From Aggregatilineales bacterium (lineage in GTDB: Bacteria > Chloroflexota > Anaerolineae > Aggregatilineales > Phototrophicaceae), in the NCBI GenBank assembly GCA_030834905.1, contig JAUQWZ010000037.1, positions 20,208-84,207 on the forward strand: a stretch of DNA of 64,000 nt, in the 5' to 3' direction. A program made the translations under genes and the position numbers. The notes below the pieces were generated by a model, which saw only the letters and a list, made by a program, of their open reading frames with translations, searched no databases and was not told where the DNA came from. Below, in pieces: positions 35,495 to 43,142 of the stretch (the first letter of the stretch is position 1; each line of letters opens with the position of its first letter).

Positions 35495-36419
35495 CCTCAT
35501 TGTCCGCACCATCCTCAGTGATATAGACCCGTCTCAGCTTGGCGTCTGCTACGGACACGAGCACCTGTTGGGACAGCCGCCGCCGCAGTTCGCGCAAGCC
35601 GACCTGACGCTGGATGATCGCCCGATGGCGCTGGCGGAACTGCGCCAGTATCAGGCGGTGGGCGGGCGCGCAGTCGTCGAAATGACCACGCCCGACTACG
35701 GACGTGATGCCGCCGGGCTGCGCTGGCTGGCGGAACAAAGCGGAATACACATCATCGCCGCGACCGGCTTCAACCACGAGAAGTTCTCCGCCCCATATCT
35801 CGAAAATACGCCGCTGTCTGACGTGATCGCCGGTTACGTGAACGAGGTGACGGCAGGCATGGATGGCAGCGCGGCACGCGCCGGGCTGATTAAAGCCTCG
35901 ACTCCATTCAACGCCATTTCGCCGCTGGCGGCTAAGATGCTGGACGCGGCGGCAGCAGCGCACCACGCAACCGGCGCGCCGATCTCCACTCATACTGAGG
36001 CGGGCACGATGGCGCTGGAACAGATCGCGCGGCTGACCGCGGCGGGCGTCGATCCGCAGCATATCGTCATCGGTCATCTGGATCGCAGGCTGAAGTGGGA
36101 TTATCACCTCGAAATTGCCCGGACGGGCGTTTATCTGGGATTTGACCAGATCAGCAAGGAGAAGTACTACTCCGACATTCAGCGGGCTGATTTTATCGAG
36201 CGCCTGTATGCTGCCGGTCACGGACGCCAGATGCTGCTGTCCGGCGATCTGGCGCGGCGCAGCTACTGGCACAGCTACAGCGGCGGCTCTGCGCCGGGCT
36301 TCCGCTTCATCCTGACAACCTTCGTGCCGCTGCTCAAAGGGCGCGGCTTCAGCGATACCATGATCCAGACCCTGCTGATCGATAACCCGGCGCGCGCCTT
36401 CTCATTTTTGCCCCGGTAA
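35481..36419 (+). CDS. Phosphotriesterase-family metallohydrolase, probable lactonase
   Basis: 312 residues. The binuclear metal site of the family is complete: His26 and His28 in YGHEHLLG, Lys138 in GLIKAST (the carboxylated lysine), His171 in STHTEAG, His199 in IGHLDRR and Asp256 in LLSGDLARR. PTE homologues are mostly lactonases or phospho-sugar-lactone hydrolases rather than true phosphotriesterases. Placed behind a kinase and several dehydrogenases, a sugar-lactone substrate is the most economical idea. No signal peptide, so cytosolic. It is the last enzyme before the second promoter of the regulon. Confidence 0.9.
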   Translation: MQTPNLIVRTILSDIDPSQLGVCYGHEHLLGQPPPQFAQADLTLDDRPMALAELRQYQAVGGRAVVEMTTPDYGRDAAGLRWLAEQSGIHIIAATGFNHEKFSAPYLENTPLSDVIAGYVNEVTAGMDGSAARAGLIKASTPFNAISPLAAKMLDAAAAAHHATGAPISTHTEAGTMALEQIARLTAAGVDPQHIVIGHLDRRLKWDYHLEIARTGVYLGFDQISKEKYYSDIQRADFIERLYAAGHGRQMLLSGDLARRSYWHSYSGGSAPGFRFILTTFVPLLKGRGFSDTMIQTLLIDNPARAFSFLPR

Positions 36420-36459
36420 CAAGGAGAAGCGGCAGGGGAACGAGGGAGTCTACCAGTAT

Positions 36460-36488
36460 TTGACGATCCTCCCGTCCCTGTCTACAAT
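36460..36488 (+). promoter_or_regulatory. Promoter of FrcBCA-like transporter
   Basis: TTGACG (36460-36465), 17 nt, TACAAT (36483-36488). It sits 40 nt after the PTE stop and gives the transporter its own transcript under GntR control. Confidence 0.75.
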
Positions 36489-36491
36489 CCG

Positions 36492-36507
36492 GAATGTATG
36501 TACATTT
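36492..36507. promoter_or_regulatory. GntR operator 3
   Basis: GAATGTATGTACATTT keeps both half-sites of operators 1 and 2 and lies three bases downstream of the -10 box, the same geometry as the other two. Confidence 0.78.
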
Positions 36508-36596
36508 GATGGCGACAGATGCCACATCGAAAGGAGCGTCCGACAGCATTCTCTGGCAGTCCTTGAGTCAATACTCGTATTGAAAGAGGGATTAAT

Positions 36597-37547
36597 ATGT
36601 TTAAGAAGTTGGTACTCCTCACCCTTACTCTCACGCTCGTTTTAGCGCTCTCGATACCCCTTATCGGCTCTGCCCAGGATGAAGCCAAGGTCTTCTACTG
36701 GATCTCCCACGGCTCTCCCGCCGACCCGGTATGGACGTACTTCCTGGCAGGTGCCGAGCAGTGGGCAGCCGACACCGGCAACGAAGTCCGCACTTCGTTC
36801 CACAGCGGCGACGTGCCTTCGCATCAGGAAGCCTTCCGCGCGGCAATCGCCGCTGGTGCAGACGGCATCGTCTCCAGCAGCCCCGATCCCGGCAGTCTGG
36901 TAGAAGTGGTCGCTGAAGCGCGCGCGGCGGGTATTCCGGTCATCAATATCAATACCCCCGATCCGTCGGCTGACTTCAACGCCTATGTCGGCGGCGACAA
37001 CGTGGTCTTTGGCAGGGGCTGGGCGCAGTACCTGGTCGATAACGGTCTGGTCGAGTCCGGCGATTTCGTGTGGCTGCCGGTTGAAGTTCCCGGCGCGACG
37101 TATGGCGTTCAGGAAGAAGAGGGTATCGCCAGCGTCTTCGAGCCGCTTGGAATCACCTGGGAAGTTACCGATGCCACGCTCGATCAGGCGGAAATCATCA
37201 CCCGCATGAGCGACTACCTGACCGCTAACCGCGACAACATTGACGCCATCATCGGCTTGGGCGATCTGGTCACCGGCAGCATCAAGCGCGTCTTCGATCA
37301 GGTCGGCGTCGCCCCCGGTGAAATTCCGGTGGTTGGCTGGGGCAACTCGCTCGACACGACGCAGGAAGTCCTGGAAGGCTATGTCAACGCCGCCCAGTGG
37401 CAGGATCCGCAGGCGACCAGCTATGTGGGTCTGTCTCTGGCAGCCATGGCAGCCAGCGGCATTCCGCCCGGCTTTGATGTGATCACCGGCGCGCTCTACG
37501 AAGCCGACACCGCGCAAATCTATGATGACATCCTGTCCGGCAGCTAA
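36597..37547 (+). CDS. Sugar ABC transporter substrate-binding protein (RbsB/FrcB type)
   Basis: 316 residues. The signal peptide is LVLLTLTLTLVLALSIPLIG, then SAQDEA. The mature protein has the periplasmic-binding core: AKVFYWISHGSPADPVWTYF, ADGIVSSSPDPGSLVEVVAE, ARAAGIPVININTPDPSA, AYVGGDNVVFGRGWAQYLVD, DAIIGLGDLVTGSIKRVFDQ and IPVVGWGNSLDTTQEVLEGY. It should deliver a monosaccharide to the permease at 37683. It has its own promoter and operator and is followed by a very stable hairpin, so it is probably the most highly expressed gene of the locus. Confidence 0.92.
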   Translation: MFKKLVLLTLTLTLVLALSIPLIGSAQDEAKVFYWISHGSPADPVWTYFLAGAEQWAADTGNEVRTSFHSGDVPSHQEAFRAAIAAGADGIVSSSPDPGSLVEVVAEARAAGIPVININTPDPSADFNAYVGGDNVVFGRGWAQYLVDNGLVESGDFVWLPVEVPGATYGVQEEEGIASVFEPLGITWEVTDATLDQAEIITRMSDYLTANRDNIDAIIGLGDLVTGSIKRVFDQVGVAPGEIPVVGWGNSLDTTQEVLEGYVNAAQWQDPQATSYVGLSLAAMAASGIPPGFDVITGALYEADTAQIYDDILSGS

Positions 37548-37605
37548 GCGCCGCCGCGATTACGCGCAGATGCAGCATCGCTGGGCGTAATCTGTCTTGA
37601 TCAAC

Positions 37606-37639
37606 GCACATGAGGTTGACGTGTGTCAACCTCATGTGC
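37606..37639 (+). terminator. 15-bp-stem hairpin between binding protein and permease genes
   Basis: GCACATGAGGTTGAC and GTCAACCTCATGTGC pair perfectly across a GTGT loop, 58 nt after the stop. There is no U tract. It likely limits read-through into the permease or stabilises the upstream message. Confidence 0.72.
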
Positions 37640-37682
37640 TTCACATCATCGTTGATAACTAGCGAATAGTAGACTTCCACAC

Positions 37683-38666
37683 ATGGAACCACGCACTTTC
37701 CTGCAACGGTTATTGGCACGCCCTGAATTTGGACCCTTCGTTCTGCTGGTTGGCGAAATTATTGTCTTTACGCTGATGGCACCGTCGTTCCTCTCGACCG
37801 GCAACATCAGCAACCTGCTTGCCTTCACACCCGAACTCGGCATGATCGCGCTGGGCATGACCATGCTCATGACATCCGGCGAATTTGATCTCTCGGTCGG
37901 CTCGGTGTTTGGATTTGCGCCGATCATCATGTGGACGCTGTACAACACCGGCGCAACCTCACTGGAAGTGGGCTTCATCGCCGGGATGCTGATGGCGGTT
38001 GTCGTTGGTTTCGCCAACGGCTGGTTTGTCACCAAACTGAAGATCCCATCCTTTCTCGTTACGCTGGGAATGCTGCTGGTGGTGCGCGGAACGGCGCTTT
38101 ATCTGACCGATGGCTTTCCGCAGGGGCGCTGGTCGGCAGATTCGCCGCTGATGGATATCATCGTCGGTGATTTCTATATCGGTCAGCTGCGCATTTTCAC
38201 GTCACTCCTCTGGTTCATCTTTTTCGCCCTCATTCTGGGTTACATCCTCACCCAAACCAAGTTCGGCAACTGGATTCAGGCGGCGGGCGGCAACGCCAGC
38301 GCCGCCAGCGCCCGCGGCGTGCGCGTGGCACGCACCAAAGTTATCCTGTTCATTCTGACTTCGGTGATGGCAGCTTTCGCGGGGATCGTCAGTTCCATCC
38401 GCGTTTCATCGGCAAACCCAAACAGCGGCACCGGCTATGAACTGGAAGTGATCGCTATGGTCGTGATCGGCGGAACGGCGCTCAACGGCGGTCGCGGCAC
38501 CATCATTGGCACGGTTCTGGGCGTGTTAATCCTTCGCCTGATGCGCAACGGCATCGTGATGGTTGGCGTGCCGGGGCTGGCTTACAACATTTTCATCGGG
38601 GCGATCATTCTGGCGATGATGTCGCTTCATTCCTGGCTCGAACGCAGACACCACGCGGGGACGTAA
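37683..38666 (+). CDS. Sugar ABC transporter permease (RbsC/FrcC type)
   Basis: 327 residues with eight or more hydrophobic segments. LMTSGEFDLSVGSVFGFAPI corresponds to the RbsC signature, and GNASAASARGVRVARTKVIL plus GGTALNGGRGTIIGTVLGV are well conserved. The ATG at 37683 has no clear ribosome site, and the hairpin upstream may sequester or expose translation signals. It is five bases from the ATPase gene. Confidence 0.92.
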   Translation: MEPRTFLQRLLARPEFGPFVLLVGEIIVFTLMAPSFLSTGNISNLLAFTPELGMIALGMTMLMTSGEFDLSVGSVFGFAPIIMWTLYNTGATSLEVGFIAGMLMAVVVGFANGWFVTKLKIPSFLVTLGMLLVVRGTALYLTDGFPQGRWSADSPLMDIIVGDFYIGQLRIFTSLLWFIFFALILGYILTQTKFGNWIQAAGGNASAASARGVRVARTKVILFILTSVMAAFAGIVSSIRVSSANPNSGTGYELEVIAMVVIGGTALNGGRGTIIGTVLGVLILRLMRNGIVMVGVPGLAYNIFIGAIILAMMSLHSWLERRHHAGT

Positions 38667-38671
38667 CGACA

Positions 38672-39439
38672 ATGGTCAACGAAAATGAACTCATCCGCAT
38701 GGAGCATATCAGCAAATATTTCGGGCGCGTGCGCGCGCTCGATGATGTCACGCTGGCGGTCAACAAGAGCGAGATCGTCGGGCTGCTGGGCGATAACGGC
38801 GCTGGCAAATCGACCCTGATTAAAATTCTCTCCGGCGCGCTGCGTTCCGACAGCGGGGATATTTACATTGACGGCAGGAAAGCCAACATCCGCAATACCA
38901 CCGACGCCATCGCCTACGGCATAGAAACTATCTATCAGGACAGCGCGCTGGTGACCCAACTTTCTATCGCGCGCAATATCTTCATGGGACGCGAGCCGAT
39001 CATAGGTCCCGGCTTCCTGAACCGGATGGATCAGGCGGCGATGAATGACGCCGCCCGTGACCTGCTTAAACAGGTTGGCATCACCAAGAATATCCCGCCC
39101 GCGACGCCCATCAGCGCCCTGTCCGGCGGCGAACGTCAGGCGGTGGCTATCGCGCGCGCCCTGCATTTTGAAAGCGAGCTGATCGTGCTGGACGAGCCGA
39201 CCAATAACCTCGGCGTCGAGGAAACACAAGGGGTGTTACGGTTCGTCAGAGCCGCCCGCGACTCAGGACATTCCTGTATTTTCATCGCCCACAACATCTA
39301 CCACGTGTTTCAGGTGGTAGATCGCATTGTGGTTTTGCGGGGTGGCAAAAAAGTGGCGGATGACATTGACCCGAAGACGACCACCATCGAAGCGGTCGAA
39401 AAGATCATCACTGGCTTGGTTGGCGTGACGCCAGCATAA
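38672..39439 (+). CDS. Sugar ABC transporter ATPase, single domain (FrcA type)
   Basis: 255 residues, about half the size of RbsA. Walker A is GDNGAGKST, the signature LSGGERQAVAIARAL, Walker B LIVLDEPTNNLG, with FIAHNIYHVFQVVDRIVVLR. A single-domain ATPase with gene order binding protein, permease, ATPase resembles the fructose FrcBCA systems. It ends the locus; a dispersed palindrome and the convergent MetE-like gene follow. Confidence 0.93.
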   Translation: MVNENELIRMEHISKYFGRVRALDDVTLAVNKSEIVGLLGDNGAGKSTLIKILSGALRSDSGDIYIDGRKANIRNTTDAIAYGIETIYQDSALVTQLSIARNIFMGREPIIGPGFLNRMDQAAMNDAARDLLKQVGITKNIPPATPISALSGGERQAVAIARALHFESELIVLDEPTNNLGVEETQGVLRFVRAARDSGHSCIFIAHNIYHVFQVVDRIVVLRGGKKVADDIDPKTTTIEAVEKIITGLVGVTPA

Positions 39440-39536
39440 AATCAGATTCAGCCCTCACCCTAAGTCCCTCTCCCGTATAGAGCTGACGAGAGGACATGTT
39501 TGGAAACAAGGGCGCAGCGGACAATAAAAACGGTGT

Positions 39537-39564
39537 GTAGGGGCGGTTCGCGAACCGCCCCTAC
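39537..39564. terminator. 28-bp perfect palindrome between convergent genes
   Basis: GTAGGGGCGGTTCG and CGAACCGCCCCTAC are exact complements with no spacer. The core equals that at 8515-8536. Its place between converging stops (39439, 39580) suits a bidirectional terminator. Confidence 0.65.
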
Positions 39565-39579
39565 GAGAATGCGCCGTAT

Positions 39580-40617
39580 CTAGCCCGCCTGCCCTGTCAG
39601 TTCGCGGCGAACAATCCGCGCGCCCTCGACCATTGCCGCCAGCTTCTTCCTGACCGCCCAGCGCGCTGTCTGGCTGAAGCCGCAGTCGGGGGTCACGCTC
39701 AGTTTGTCCGGCGATACCACCTTGAGCGCTGCCCGGATGCGCGCGGCGACCTCTTCCGGGGTTTCACAATAGTAGTTTTTCACATCTATCAGACCGGCGG
39801 CAAATTCCTTATTGCTGGGGAATTCCTTCCACAGATCAAGCTCCGCCAGCTCGCGGTTGGCGAATTCCAGCGCGAACTGATCGGCGTTCATATCCAGAAT
39901 GTAGGGAAACAACGGGCGATAGCTGCGCCGGGCAACCGGGCGACCAACGAAATTCCCGAAGCACAGATGCACGCTAATATGCGCGTCCACGCCGTCTACC
40001 GTCTGGTTGAACAGCCGGACAAACTCCTGCGGGTTGGTCGCATGGACGGCATACGATGGCTCATCCAGTTGAATGTTGCGCACGCCAGCGGCGACCAGTG
40101 CTTTGAGTTCGGCGTTGATGATATCCGAAAGCGCGTAAGCGACTTCCAGCCGATCCTTGTAGACCGAACCGGGCGCAATTCGTCCGGCAAGGGTATACGG
40201 TCCCGGAACCGGCAGCTTGATCGGGCGGGTGGTGCGCCCGCGCAGATAGTCGAACTCCGCCACCAACCCTAAGCCATCCGGGGCGCGCAGGGCTTCCACG
40301 GCGAGGTATCCTTCGCGCTGGTCGTGTCCGGGGATGCCCACTTTACGCTGCGGTGGGCGTTCGGTCAGCCCGGTGAGGTGGTCGTAAAAGAAGGCGGTGA
40401 AAAACCCGATCCGGCGCATCTCGCCATCGGTCACGATATCCACCCCGGCGTCTTCCTGATCGCGCAGGGCAGTATCAACCGCGTCGTCCTGTGTCTCCTG
40501 CCAGTCTTTCGGACCATACTCGCCGCGCTGCATCGCTTCCAACGCGGTGAACAGCCATGCGGGCCAGGCATGGGAACCTATCGTATGCGTCGGTATAATG
40601 GGCAGATGGTCTGTCAT
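39580..40617 (-). CDS. Cobalamin-independent methionine synthase (MetE C-terminal) family protein
   Basis: 345 residues with AGAGAGG before the ATG at 40617. It covers only the catalytic barrel of MetE: IPTHTIGSHAWPAWL, GVDIVTDGEMRRIGFF, LPVPGPYTLAGRIAPG, VRNIQLDEPSYAVHATNPQE. Zinc ligands appear as VHLCFGN (His and Cys) and VTPDCGFSQTARWAV (Cys). Single-barrel proteins of this kind use diverse methyl donors or act on other thiols, so a true methionine synthase role is not shown. Its start lies only 20 nt from the divergent metallohydrolase start, so each promoter must lie within the other gene or the mRNAs are near leaderless. Confidence 0.85.
   Translation of the reverse strand: MTDHLPIIPTHTIGSHAWPAWLFTALEAMQRGEYGPKDWQETQDDAVDTALRDQEDAGVDIVTDGEMRRIGFFTAFFYDHLTGLTERPPQRKVGIPGHDQREGYLAVEALRAPDGLGLVAEFDYLRGRTTRPIKLPVPGPYTLAGRIAPGSVYKDRLEVAYALSDIINAELKALVAAGVRNIQLDEPSYAVHATNPQEFVRLFNQTVDGVDAHISVHLCFGNFVGRPVARRSYRPLFPYILDMNADQFALEFANRELAELDLWKEFPSNKEFAAGLIDVKNYYCETPEEVAARIRAALKVVSPDKLSVTPDCGFSQTARWAVRKKLAAMVEGARIVRRELTGQAG
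40594..40599 (+). promoter_or_regulatory. Candidate -10 box for the metallohydrolase gene inside the MetE-like gene
   Basis: TATAAT at 40594-40599 lies 39 nt before the ATG at 40638, within the first codons of the opposite-strand gene. The -35 region (TGGGAA) is poor. Confidence 0.4.
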
Positions 40618-40637
40618 TTTTGCCTCTCTGGGGTGCT

Positions 40638-41477
40638 ATGATCCAACCAGTACAGCGAAGCAGCGCGCTGCTTCACGATATCCACACGACAATACCTCAG
40701 GACGGAGAAATCGCCATCTGGTGGCTGGGTCAAAGCGGCTATGCTATAAAGGGGCGATCCGCGCTCGTCTACATTGACCTCTATCTGTCCGAACACCTCA
40801 CGCGCAAATATGCTCATTCACCCAAGCCGCATATCCGCATGACCGAATCGCCCTTGCGCGGCGAGGACATCACCGGTGCCCGCTGGGTGTTCGCCAGCCA
40901 CAAACATTCCGATCATCTTGACCCCGGCACGATTCCGGCGCTGTTCGCGGCGTCGCCAGAGGCTCAGTTGGTGCTGCCCTACGCCCTGCTCGATCATGCC
41001 GCCGCGCTGGGTGTCCCGCCTGACCGGATGATCCCGACGCGGGGCGATGAAACCTTTGCGCTGGGCGACGTCACCGTCCACAGCCTGCCCTCGGCGCACC
41101 CCGGTCTGGATTACGACCCGGATTCAGGCTATCCGTTTCTCGGTTTCGCCCTCGAGATCGGCGGCGCGCGCCTGTACCACAGCGGCGATACCATCGTCTA
41201 TGATGGGCTTGCCGAGCGCCTGGGGGCGTTTCAGCCGCAGATCGTCTTTCTGCCGATCAATGGTCGCGCCGGTGGCGAAGGCACGCCGCCCAACATGAAC
41301 GCCGAAGAAGCCGTGACGCTGGCGGGTCAGATCGGTCACCCGCTGGTCATTCCCCACCACTACGATATGTTCACCTTCAACACGGCTGATGTGTCGCATT
41401 TCGCCGCGCTGGCTGAAGTCCGGCAGCAGCCCTACCGGGTTCTTCGTCCGGGCGAGCACTTTTTGTTCCATCCCTGA
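40638..41477 (+). CDS. UlaG-like metallo-beta-lactamase-fold hydrolase
   Basis: 279 residues from the ATG at 40638; an in-frame start at 40620 would sit against the divergent gene. The metal motif is FASHKHSDHLDPGT (His88, His90, Asp92, His93). LPSAHPGLDYDPDSGYPFLG, LYHSGDTIVYDGL, FLPINGRAG and VIPHHYDMFTFNTAD complete the UlaG (L-ascorbate-6-phosphate lactonase) pattern. It may open a sugar-phosphate lactone in the cytosol, which would fit the dehydrogenases of the locus to its left, but no operon link is visible. Confidence 0.85.
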   Translation: MIQPVQRSSALLHDIHTTIPQDGEIAIWWLGQSGYAIKGRSALVYIDLYLSEHLTRKYAHSPKPHIRMTESPLRGEDITGARWVFASHKHSDHLDPGTIPALFAASPEAQLVLPYALLDHAAALGVPPDRMIPTRGDETFALGDVTVHSLPSAHPGLDYDPDSGYPFLGFALEIGGARLYHSGDTIVYDGLAERLGAFQPQIVFLPINGRAGGEGTPPNMNAEEAVTLAGQIGHPLVIPHHYDMFTFNTADVSHFAALAEVRQQPYRVLRPGEHFLFHP

Positions 41478-41578
41478 CATTGACCGCTGATCTGAGTGGC
41501 TTGCACGTGATGGGACGCCGGACGAATTGCTATGTCCGCTTTAAGCGCGTTGGCGGCGTTGTTAATCTCGCCTGAATA

Positions 41579-41607
41579 TTGTCTTATTCGCATAACCGAT
41601 CTATATT
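41579..41607 (+). promoter_or_regulatory. Promoter of the Ugp-like transporter
   Basis: TTGTCT (41579-41584), 17 nt, TATATT (41602-41607), with a leader of about 70 nt to the ATG at 41685. Confidence 0.55.
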
Positions 41608-41684
41608 CACACCATCGTTTTAGTATCGGGAGTGAATGGTTTACTGGGTTTCAATCTCTTTAGCTTCCGGGAGGGAGTCAAAAA

Positions 41685-43019
41685 ATGCGTAAAGTTCACC
41701 GTTCAACTTTTTTACTCGCTGTAGCGCTCATTGCAGTCTTTAGTTTCGCCAGCCTGACCGCCGCGCAGGACGCCGTCGAGATCGATTTCTGGCACGCGAT
41801 GTCCGGCGGAAATGGCGAGGCAGTTACCGCGCTGGTGGCTGATTTCAACGCTTCTCAATCCGCCATCGTCGTCAACGAACAGAATAAGGGCAATTACGAC
41901 GAAACCCTCAACGCCGTGATCCAGGCTTCGGGTCAGGGTGAGGGTCCCAACATGGCTCAGATTTTCGACCTGGGCACGCCGCTGGCGATTGACTCCGGAT
42001 TCTTCGTGCCGGTGGAATCGGTGCTGTCGGAAGAACAGCTTGAGGCGCTTGAGGCAGACATTGTCGCGCCGCTGGTCAACTACTTCACCATCAACGACAC
42101 GCTCTGGTCTTTGCCGTGGAACAACTCGACGCCCATTCTGTACTACAACAAGGACATGTACGAAGCGGCTGGACTCGACCCGGAAGTACCGCCAGCAACC
42201 TGGCAGGAACTGGAAGAGCACTGCGCCGTGATCATGGAAACGGGCGCTGCGCCGTACTGCCTCAGCTCGCAGATTTACGGCTGGTACTTCGAGCAGTGGC
42301 TGGCGCTGCAAGGACAGGAACTGGCGAACAACGGCAACGGTCGTGCTGACCGCGCCACCGAAACCAACCTGACCAGCCCCGCCGCCGTCGCGATCATGGA
42401 ATTCTGGCAGCGCATCAACGATGCTGGCTACTGGACTTACACCGGTCGGCTGCACGATAATCAGGGCGCGAACCAGATTTTCATCGCCAAGCAGGCAGCC
42501 ATCATCCTCGAAAGCACTGGCGCGCTGCGCACCTTCACCACCGGTGCCGCCGAATCAGGTTTCGAGCTTGGTACTGGCTTCTTCCCGACCAACGCTGACG
42601 TTGAACGTCAGGGACCCATCATCGGCGGCGCGAGCCTGTGGGTGAGTGCTGGCAATACCGATGAAGAGAATGCGGCAGTCGCCGAATTCCTGGTATGGCT
42701 GGAAGCGCCGGAACAGATGGCACGCTGGCATCAGGCGACCGGTTACATGCCGGATACGCTGTCTTCGCAGGAACTGCTGGAGTCTGAGGGTTACTTTGAA
42801 GAGAACCCGAACCAGCGGACCGCAGTCGATCAGTTGAACGCGGCAGCCGTTAATTCCGCTACCGCGGGCGCTATCATGGGTCCGTTCCCGCAGATTCGTG
42901 TGATTGTCGAGCAGTCGATTCAGGCTGTCGTCAGCGGCGGTGACATCACCACCGTTCTTGAGGACGCCAAGCTTCAGGCGGACGCGGCGATTGCCGACTA
43001 TAACAGCCGTCTGCAGTAA
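41685..43019 (+). CDS. ABC transporter solute-binding protein (UgpB type)
   Basis: 444 residues; GGGAGGGAG precedes the ATG. The signal peptide is FLLAVALIAVFSFASLTAAQ. The pattern VEIDFWHAMSGGNGEAVTAL, VADFNASQSAIVVNEQNKG, YDETLNAVIQASGQGEGPNM, SLPWNNSTPILYYNKDMYEA and GGASLWVSAGNTDEENAAVA is that of UgpB-like proteins, which bind glycerol phosphates or oligosaccharides. Which one applies here is open. A hairpin follows 31 nt after the stop, before the permeases. Confidence 0.9.
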   Translation: MRKVHRSTFLLAVALIAVFSFASLTAAQDAVEIDFWHAMSGGNGEAVTALVADFNASQSAIVVNEQNKGNYDETLNAVIQASGQGEGPNMAQIFDLGTPLAIDSGFFVPVESVLSEEQLEALEADIVAPLVNYFTINDTLWSLPWNNSTPILYYNKDMYEAAGLDPEVPPATWQELEEHCAVIMETGAAPYCLSSQIYGWYFEQWLALQGQELANNGNGRADRATETNLTSPAAVAIMEFWQRINDAGYWTYTGRLHDNQGANQIFIAKQAAIILESTGALRTFTTGAAESGFELGTGFFPTNADVERQGPIIGGASLWVSAGNTDEENAAVAEFLVWLEAPEQMARWHQATGYMPDTLSSQELLESEGYFEENPNQRTAVDQLNAAAVNSATAGAIMGPFPQIRVIVEQSIQAVVSGGDITTVLEDAKLQADAAIADYNSRLQ

Positions 43020-43050
43020 CGAAAGTACTTTCCAGCACTAATATGCGGTG

Positions 43051-43085
43051 AAACGGGCGGGTGGGTTTATGACTCCCGCCCGTTT
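43051..43085 (+). terminator. Hairpin with U-rich tail after solute-binding gene
   Basis: AAACGGGCGGG pairs with CCCGCCCGTTT, an 11-bp stem with a 13-nt loop, followed by T and GCAT. It would be a partial terminator between the binding protein and permease genes. Confidence 0.7.
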
Positions 43086-43142
43086 TGCATAGACACCTAT
43101 CGGAGTTTTTCGTATTCAAGTTTTAGCTGAGGAATAGTCATA

